From Rhizobium brockwellii (GTDB lineage Bacteria > Pseudomonadota > Alphaproteobacteria > Rhizobiales > Rhizobiaceae): a stretch of DNA of 64,000 bases. Each line of letters begins with the position of its first letter. Within the stretch, counting starts at the first letter, position 1. Shown one piece after another: positions 58,459 to 64,000 of this stretch. The translations under genes and the position numbers were made by a program. The stretch covers positions 310,001 to 374,000 of the forward strand of contig NZ_CP053439.1 of NCBI RefSeq assembly GCF_000769405.2, read 5' to 3'. The notes under the pieces were generated by a model. It was given only the letters and a program-made list of their open reading frames with translations, ran no database searches and was not told the DNA's origin.

Positions 58459-59934
58459 CTAGATTTCGTCATGCCAAGTGCGGCCGTCACGCTCGATCAG
58501 CGCGATGGCCTGGCTCGGCCCCCAGGTGCCCGCCGTATAGCCCTGCACCTGCTGGCCGGTCGTTTCCCAACCCTTGAGGATCGGATCCACCCATTTCCAT
58601 GCGGCTTCGACTTCGTCGCGGCGCATGAACAGCGTCTGGTTGGAACGGATCACGTCCATCAACAGGCGCTCGTAGGCGTCGGGATTGCGGACGTTGAAGG
58701 CCTGGGCGAAGCTCATGTCGAGCGAGACGTTGCGCAGACGCATGCCGCCCGGACCCGGATCCTTGATCATCAGCGACTGCTTGACGCCCTCATCCGGCTG
58801 CAGGCGGATGATCAGCTGGTTGGCGTTGATGCGCCCGGCCGCCTGGTCGAAGATCGCGTGCGGGATCGGCTTGAAGGTAATGACGATCTCGGACATGCGC
58901 CCGGTCAGGCGTTTGCCGGTTCTTATATAGAAGGGAACGCCGGCCCAGCGCCAGTTGTTGATCTCGGCCTTGATGGCGACGAAGGTTTCGGTGTTAGAGA
59001 CGCCGCCTTCGAGTTCTTCGAGGTAGCCCTTGACCGGGCCGGTGCCCGATGCGCCGGCGCGATACTGGCCGCGCACCGTCGCCTGCTCGACGTTGGAAGC
59101 ATTGAGCGGCTTCAGCGCGCGCAGCACCTTCAGCTTCTCGTCGCGCACGGCTTCCGAATCCATCGACGAGGGCACTTCCATCGCCGTCAGGCAGAGCAAC
59201 TGCAGGATGTGGTTCTGCACCATGTCGCGCAGTGCGCCCGCCGTGTCGTAATAGCCGGCGCGGCCTTCGAGGCCGACCGATTCAGCCACGGTGATCTGCA
59301 CGTGGTCGATGTAATTGGCGTTCCACAGCGGCTCGTAGAGCGCGTTGGCGAAGCGCAGCGCCATCAGGTTCTGCACCGTCTCCTTGCCGAGATAATGGTC
59401 GATGCGGAAGATCTGCTCTTCCTTGAAGGCGCGGCCGATCGTGTCGTTGAGCTGCAGCGCCGAGGCCAGGTCGCGGCCGATCGGCTTCTCGACGACGATG
59501 CGGGTCGACTTGGTGATTAGCTTGTGGTCGTGGATCTTCTGCGAGATATCGCCGAAGATGCCCGGAGCGACGGCGAGGTAGAAGGCGCGCACGCGATCCT
59601 TGCCTTCGTCGAGCAGCTTCTTCAGCTGATCCCAGCCGGCATCCGTGCGGGCGTCGACCGAGACGTAGTAGAGGCGGGCACAGAATTTCTCCACCTCCGC
59701 CTCGTCATATTCACCCTTCTTCAGGTGCTCGTTCAGCGCATCCTTGGCGAATTTGCGGTATTCCTCGTGCGTCAACGGGCTGCGCGAGGCGCCGATCACG
59801 CGGGTCGGTTCGCTGAACTGGCCTTCGATCTGGCGATGATACAGCGCGGGCAGAAGCTTGCGTTCTGCAAGGTCGCCGCTGCCGCCGAAGACGACATAAT
59901 CAAAGGGCTCAACGGGAATGATTTGGCTGCTCAT
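58459..59934 (-). CDS. zwf: Glucose-6-phosphate 1-dehydrogenase Zwf
   Basis: 491 aa. NADP site [16 protein letters not shown] at the N-terminus, active-site [13 protein letters not shown] near residue 185 and substrate-binding YIRTGKRL later. ATG 59934 gives the normal length; TTG 59949 is possible but adds five unrelated residues. It opens zwf-pgl-edd, so glucose 6-phosphate from AglA products goes into the Entner-Doudoroff route. Confidence 0.97.
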   Translation of the reverse strand: MSSQIIPVEPFDYVVFGGSGDLAERKLLPALYHRQIEGQFSEPTRVIGASRSPLTHEEYRKFAKDALNEHLKKGEYDEAEVEKFCARLYYVSVDARTDAGWDQLKKLLDEGKDRVRAFYLAVAPGIFGDISQKIHDHKLITKSTRIVVEKPIGRDLASALQLNDTIGRAFKEEQIFRIDHYLGKETVQNLMALRFANALYEPLWNANYIDHVQITVAESVGLEGRAGYYDTAGALRDMVQNHILQLLCLTAMEVPSSMDSEAVRDEKLKVLRALKPLNASNVEQATVRGQYRAGASGTGPVKGYLEELEGGVSNTETFVAIKAEINNWRWAGVPFYIRTGKRLTGRMSEIVITFKPIPHAIFDQAAGRINANQLIIRLQPDEGVKQSLMIKDPGPGGMRLRNVSLDMSFAQAFNVRNPDAYERLLMDVIRSNQTLFMRRDEVEAAWKWVDPILKGWETTGQQVQGYTAGTWGPSQAIALIERDGRTWHDEI

Positions 59935-60068
59935 GAGCTTGTCTCTCAATCAGGCTGGTTGGCGGCTCTTTTAATCTAATCGATTTAAAAAAGCCAGTGT
60001 GCAGTGCAATGAATCTCTCAGGAACCGGTTTTAGAGCGAATTTCCAGAAGAGGAAATCCGCAATCGGA

Positions 60069-61367
60069 CTAAAATTTGTCGCGAAGTGCAAACCACGACA
60101 AGGCGAGGAAAAGCAACGGCGCCCGCATCCGGGCTCCGCCGGGAAAGGCGGGAATATCGAGCGATGTGAAGAGATCGAGATCGCCGGATTTTCCAAGCAC
60201 CGTTTCCGCATAGAGCTTGCCACAGTAGTTTGACAGCATGACGCCATGGCCGGAATAACCGCCGATCGAGATGACCCCGGGCATGACCTCGCGCACGAAG
60301 GGTTGGCGCGGCAGGGTGATGCCGACGCTGCCGCCCCAGGAATGGGTGATCTCGATATCCCTCAGCTCTGGATAGATCTCGGCGATCTGTCGGCGAATGT
60401 GCTCTGAAATGTCCCGCGGATTGTCCGAGGTATAGGCCTCGCGCCCGCCGAACAGCAGGCGGCCGTCACCGAATTTGCGGAAGTAGCGCACGACGAAGCG
60501 CGAATCGGCCACGGCCTCGCCCCCGGGCAGCACGTCGGCATGCCCGTCGAGCGGCGCCGTGGCGCCGATGAAGGAGCGGATCGGCATGACATGGCTTGCC
60601 GTTACCGGCTCGAGGTCGCCGATATGGCCGTTGCAGGCGATCAGCGCGCGCTCAGTGGTGATCGTTCCCCTTTCGGTTTCGATCGTCACCTTGCCGCCGC
60701 TTTGGCGGATCGCCGTCGCCTTGGTCATCTCGAAGATTTCAGCACCGGCATTGGCCGCGACCCGCGCGAGCCCGACCAGCAGCTTCAGCGGATGGATGTG
60801 GCCGGTGCCGACATCGCGTACACCGCAATGGAAACGCTTCGAACCGAGCCTCTCCTGCGTTTCCTTCTCGTCCATGAAGCTCAGATGCGGATAGCCGTAG
60901 CGTAAGGCGGCGATTTCGGCATTTTCGTAATAGTCGCGTTTGTAGCTCGCCTTGTGTGCGACGTTGAGCTGGCCGGGCACATAGTCGATCTCGATCTGAT
61001 GCTCGCGGGCGAAATCGATGAGATGGCGCTTGGCCGCTTCGGCAAGATCGAACAGCGCCTTCGAGCGTTCGTAGCCGATCTTCTCCTCGAGTTCTTCCGG
61101 CCACCATCGCTGACCGGTGCCGAGCTGGCCGCCATTGCGCCCGGACGCCCCGTCGCCGAAGCGGCAGGCGTCGATCAGGATCACCGAAATGCCTGATTTG
61201 GCAAGATTATAGGCGGCCTGCAGGCCGGTATAGCCGCCGCCGATTATGGCGACGTCTGATGTTCTCGAGCCGTCGAGAGCGGGGTAGGTGGGGCGCTCCC
61301 CGACGGTTGCCTGATACCAGGACAGCCCGGGCGCGATCGGGCTCTGCCACGTCTCCTGCGATGCCAT
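60069..61367 (-). CDS. FAD-dependent amine oxidoreductase (PuuB / DAO family)
   Basis: 432 aa. Dinucleotide-binding motif VAIIGGGYTGLQAAYNLAKSG near residue 40, DGASGRNGGQ next to it, and the DAO-family C-terminal THSWGGSVGITLPRQP and GYSGHGVMLSNYCGKL. In this family gamma-glutamylputrescine oxidase is the closest match by context: a glutamine synthetase-like gene lies 12 bases upstream in the same operon, as PuuA does in putrescine catabolism. The substrate is inferred from that pairing. Confidence 0.85.
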   Translation of the reverse strand: MASQETWQSPIAPGLSWYQATVGERPTYPALDGSRTSDVAIIGGGYTGLQAAYNLAKSGISVILIDACRFGDGASGRNGGQLGTGQRWWPEELEEKIGYERSKALFDLAEAAKRHLIDFAREHQIEIDYVPGQLNVAHKASYKRDYYENAEIAALRYGYPHLSFMDEKETQERLGSKRFHCGVRDVGTGHIHPLKLLVGLARVAANAGAEIFEMTKATAIRQSGGKVTIETERGTITTERALIACNGHIGDLEPVTASHVMPIRSFIGATAPLDGHADVLPGGEAVADSRFVVRYFRKFGDGRLLFGGREAYTSDNPRDISEHIRRQIAEIYPELRDIEITHSWGGSVGITLPRQPFVREVMPGVISIGGYSGHGVMLSNYCGKLYAETVLGKSGDLDLFTSLDIPAFPGGARMRAPLLFLALSWFALRDKF

Positions 61368-61379
61368 TTGGTGCTTGCC

Positions 61380-62816
61380 TCACACGTTGAGCAGAAGGAA
61401 TTCCCGCTCCCAGGGGCTGATCACCTGCATGAAGGTCTCGAACTCGCCGCGCTTGACGCCGGCATAAAGGCCGATGAACTGCTTGCCGAATATCTCCTCG
61501 AAGGCGGGTTCGTCCTCGAGCAGCGCCACGGCCTCCAGCAGGCCGCGCGGCAGGTCGATCGATCCTTCATTGGCCGAATCCTCGGTCGGCGCCGTCGGCT
61601 CGATCTGCTTCATGATGCCGAGCAGGCCGGAGGCGAGCGAGGCGGCGAGCGCGAGATAGGGATTGGCGTCCGAGCTCGGCAGCCGGTTTTCCACGCGCCG
61701 CGCCTGCGGATCGGAGACCGGGACACGGAAGGCCGTCGTCCGGTTGTCGTAACCCCAGGCATTGTTGACCGGGCAGGACATATCGGGCTGCAGGCGCCGG
61801 TAGGAATTCACATAGGGCGCCAGCATCGCCATCGCGCTCGGCACGAATTTCTGCATGCCGCCGATGAAGTGGAAGAATTCCTTCGAAGCCGATCCATCGG
61901 CATTGGAGAAGATGTTCTTGCCGGTCTCGATATCGACCACCGACTGGTGGATATGCATCGCCGAACCCGGCTGGCCCTGCATCGGCTTGGCCATGAAGGT
62001 TGCATAGATGTCGTGTTTCAGCGCCGCTTCGCGGATCGTCCGCTTGAACAGGAACACCTGATCGGCAAGCTCGATCGGATTGCCGTGGCGCAGGTTGATC
62101 TCGAGCTGCGCCGGTCCCTCTTCATGGATCAGCGTGTCGATCTCCAGCCCCTGCTTCTCCGAGAAATGATAGACGTCATCGATCAGTTCGTCGAACTCGT
62201 TGATGCCGGCGATCGAATAGCCCTGGCCGCCGAGGATCGAGCGGCCGGACCGGCCTTTGGGCGGGTGGAGCGGATAGTCGGGATCGTCGTTTTTGGCGAC
62301 GAGGTAGAATTCGATCTCGGGCGCCACGATCGGTTTCCAGCCGCGCTCATGATAAAGGCTCATAATCCGCTTCAGCACGTTGCGCGGCGTATAGGGCACT
62401 TCGCCGCCGTCCGAATCGACGATATCGCAGATCACCTGCGCTGTCGGGTCGGTCTCCCAGGGCACGACGGACAGCGTCGAAAGGTCGGGCATCAGCTTCA
62501 GGTCGCTGTCGCGCGGCTCGTAGCGGAAGCTCTCCGTCTCGTCGGGATATTCGCCCGATATCGTGTGCCGGTAGATCGCCGAAGGCAGCGCCAGCGAGGT
62601 GTTGGAGGTGAATTTCGAGCTCGGCATCATCTTGCCGCGCGCAACGCCGGCAAGGTCCGGCGTGATGCATTCGATGTCTTCGATGCCCCTGTCCCTCAGC
62701 CACCGCGCTGCTTCCTTCCAGTTCGCAACGCCGCGCAGGGATCCGGGTTCCGGGGGAGTTTTCTTCGAGGCGGGTACGTTTCTGGCAGGCTTGAGCGTCG
62801 TCTTTTTTGGGGACAT
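61380..62816 (-). CDS. Glutamine synthetase-family ligase (PuuA-like)
   Basis: 478 aa. GS catalytic motifs: ETESFRYEPRDSDLKLMPDLSTL, EIEFYLVAKND, the NLRHGNPIELADQ and FMAKPMQGQPGSAMHIHQS signature, and NPYLALAASLASGLLGI. It lacks the C-terminal adenylylation Tyr motif of GlnA, which suits a GS-like gamma-glutamyl ligase such as gamma-glutamylputrescine synthetase. ATG 62816 is chosen; upstream open sequence overlaps the next gene's promoter region. Co-transcribed with the FAD oxidase downstream. Confidence 0.88.
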   Translation of the reverse strand: MSPKKTTLKPARNVPASKKTPPEPGSLRGVANWKEAARWLRDRGIEDIECITPDLAGVARGKMMPSSKFTSNTSLALPSAIYRHTISGEYPDETESFRYEPRDSDLKLMPDLSTLSVVPWETDPTAQVICDIVDSDGGEVPYTPRNVLKRIMSLYHERGWKPIVAPEIEFYLVAKNDDPDYPLHPPKGRSGRSILGGQGYSIAGINEFDELIDDVYHFSEKQGLEIDTLIHEEGPAQLEINLRHGNPIELADQVFLFKRTIREAALKHDIYATFMAKPMQGQPGSAMHIHQSVVDIETGKNIFSNADGSASKEFFHFIGGMQKFVPSAMAMLAPYVNSYRRLQPDMSCPVNNAWGYDNRTTAFRVPVSDPQARRVENRLPSSDANPYLALAASLASGLLGIMKQIEPTAPTEDSANEGSIDLPRGLLEAVALLEDEPAFEEIFGKQFIGLYAGVKRGEFETFMQVISPWEREFLLLNV

Positions 62817-62904
62817 GACACACCGGTTTGTATTGATCGTGGCGCCATCATAACCAGACTTTGCCAATTGGCGAGGGGTGGCAAACGTTGACTTTCGCCC
62901 TTTG

Positions 62905-64000
62905 ATGGAAAAAGAAGACGTGATTTTGATCGGGGAAACGGGTTTGCAGCGCAAAAGCGACGTTATCGTCATCGGCGCCGGAGCGGCGGGCATGATGGCG
63001 GCCATCCGCGCCGGAAAACGCGGCCGCTCGGTCGTCATCCTCGACCATGCCAGGGCGCCCGGCGAGAAGATCCGCATATCAGGCGGCGGCCGCTGCAATT
63101 TCACCAATATCCATGCCGGACCGAAGAATTTCCTCTCCGCCAACCCGCATTTCTGCAAATCGGCGCTCGCCCGTTTCACACCTGCCGACTTCATCGCCAT
63201 GGTCGACCGCCATGGCATTGCCTGGCACGAAAAGACGCTCGGCCAGCTTTTCTGCGACGATAGCGCCAAAGATATCATCCGCATGCTGCTGGCCGAGATG
63301 CGCATGGCCGGTGCAGTGCTGCATCTCGCCACCGAGATATCAGGCGTCGAAAAGACCGAATCCGGCTTCCGGGTATCGACGAGCGAAGGTCACTGTGAAG
63401 CATCGTCGCTGATCGTCGCCACCGGCGGCAAGTCGATCCCGAAGATGGGCGCTACCGGCCTTGCCTATCGCCTCGCCGAGCAGTTCGGCTTGGCTGTGCT
63501 CGAAACTCGACCCGGCCTCGTGCCGCTGACGCTCGATCCCGGCCTGCTGGAAAGCATCGCGCCGCTCGCCGGCATTGCCGCCCCGGCCGAAATCCGCCAC
63601 GGCAGGACCGCCTTCCGCGAAGCGCTGTTGTTCACCCATCGCGGGCTGAGCGGCCCGGCCATCCTGCAGATTTCCTCCTATTGGCGCGAGGGCGACGAGG
63701 TCGTGGTCGCCATCGAACCGGATATCGATATTGCGGCGCATTTGAAGACGGCAAAGCAGCTCAATGGCCGCCAGTCGCCGCAGACAGCCCTTGGCGACAT
63801 CCTGCCGAAGCGGTTGGCACAATTTCTCGTCGAGCGCGAAAAGATCTCCGGCAACATGGCCGACCTGCCCGACAAGGCGCTGCTGCGTCTTGCCGCCGGC
63901 GTCCAGAACTGGGCGGTCAAACCGTCCGGCTCGGAAGGCTACCGCACCGCCGAAGTGACGCTCGGCGGCATCGACACGGCAGCGCTCGATTCCCGCAGCA
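62905..64000 (+). CDS. HI0933-type flavoprotein (BaiN-like), cut by window end
   Basis: Open from ATG 62905 to the window end (365 codons, 3' end missing). FAD motif VIVIGAGAAGMMAAIRAGKRG begins about residue 20, and the family-specific APGEKIRISGGGRCNFTNIHAGP follows, then ATGGKSIPKMGATGLAYRLAEQFG. These are the marks of the HI0933/TIGR00275 family of unknown or varied oxidoreductase function. GTG 62920 or TTG 62944 could also be the start. It is divergent from the GS-like gene, 88 bases apart. Confidence 0.9.
   Translation, partial: MEKEDVILIGETGLQRKSDVIVIGAGAAGMMAAIRAGKRGRSVVILDHARAPGEKIRISGGGRCNFTNIHAGPKNFLSANPHFCKSALARFTPADFIAMVDRHGIAWHEKTLGQLFCDDSAKDIIRMLLAEMRMAGAVLHLATEISGVEKTESGFRVSTSEGHCEASSLIVATGGKSIPKMGATGLAYRLAEQFGLAVLETRPGLVPLTLDPGLLESIAPLAGIAAPAEIRHGRTAFREALLFTHRGLSGPAILQISSYWREGDEVVVAIEPDIDIAAHLKTAKQLNGRQSPQTALGDILPKRLAQFLVEREKISGNMADLPDKALLRLAAGVQNWAVKPSGSEGYRTAEVTLGGIDTAALDSRS

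Noticed and set aside
62817..63332. Long N-terminal extension of the glutamine synthetase-like protein
   Set aside because: The minus-strand frame is open through 63332, but that part lies across the start of the divergent flavoprotein gene and has Met/Ser/Pro-rich composition typical of antisense frames.

Overview
The window is a stretch of chromosome from an alphaproteobacterium of the Rhizobium leguminosarum / R. etli type. Three things point there: the gene order of the flagellar and chemotaxis cluster is the one known from Sinorhizobium and Rhizobium (cheD-cheT-fliF-visN-visR, then flhB-fliG-fliN-fliM-motA on the other strand, flgF-fliI through fliP, tandem flagellins, motB-motC-fliK, rem, flgE-flgK-flgL-flaF-flbT-flgD, fliQ-flhA-fliR); the agl alpha-glucoside operon with zwf-pgl-edd close by; and palindromic intergenic mosaic repeats of the rhizobial RIME type. 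No tRNA, rRNA, CRISPR array, insertion sequence or prophage was seen.

Layout. 1-4.4 kb (+): end of the chemotaxis operon (cheD, cheT), fliF, and the LuxR-type master regulators visN and visR. 4.5-9.8 kb (-): motA, fliM, fliN, fliG, flhB and a small unknown. 10.0-19.0 kb (+): flgF, fliI, an unknown membrane protein, flgB, flgC, fliE, flgG, flgA, flgI, motE, flgH, fliL, fliP, many with 4-base ATGA overlaps. 19.1-21.1 kb (-): a TPR / family-41 glycosyltransferase next to the flagellins. 21.5-26.0 kb (+): four flagellin genes, each with its own copy of a two-box upstream element. 26.2-31.4 kb (+): a FliH-like protein, motB, motC, fliK and a lytic transglycosylase. 31.7-43.1 kb (+): rem, hook and hook-associated genes, flaF, flbT, flgD, fliQ, flhA, fliR and four small genes that look like FliJ, FlgJ (rod-binding part only), FlgN and a second FliL-like protein.

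43.4-47.2 kb (+): a WecG/TagA-type glycosyltransferase, a Wzz/ExoP-like chain-length protein without kinase domain, and folD. 47.3-55.2 kb: the divergent repressor aglR and the operon aglE-F-G-A-K (ABC uptake and hydrolysis of alpha-glucosides), with two near-identical LacI-type operators in the shared promoter region. 55.3 kb: a small PilZ-like protein. 55.8-59.9 kb (-): zwf-pgl-edd, the Entner-Doudoroff entry, which would take up the glucose released by AglA. 60.1-62.8 kb (-): a glutamine synthetase-like ligase and an FAD amine oxidase (PuuA/PuuB type). 62.9 kb to the end (+): a truncated HI0933-type flavoprotein.

How it works together: VisN/VisR and the OmpR-like Rem (whose receiver domain lacks the usual phospho-acceptor) are the regulators known to sit on top of this cascade; the fli, flh and flg genes build the export gate, motor, rod, rings and hook; motA/B/C/E power it; flaF/flbT tune flagellin. 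Several genes listed as missing or unnamed in such clusters (FliH, FliJ, FlgN, a rod-assembly peptidoglycan hydrolase) have plausible candidates here. The most interesting non-coding signal is a set of palindromic repeats that share a constant loop sequence while their stem bases change together.
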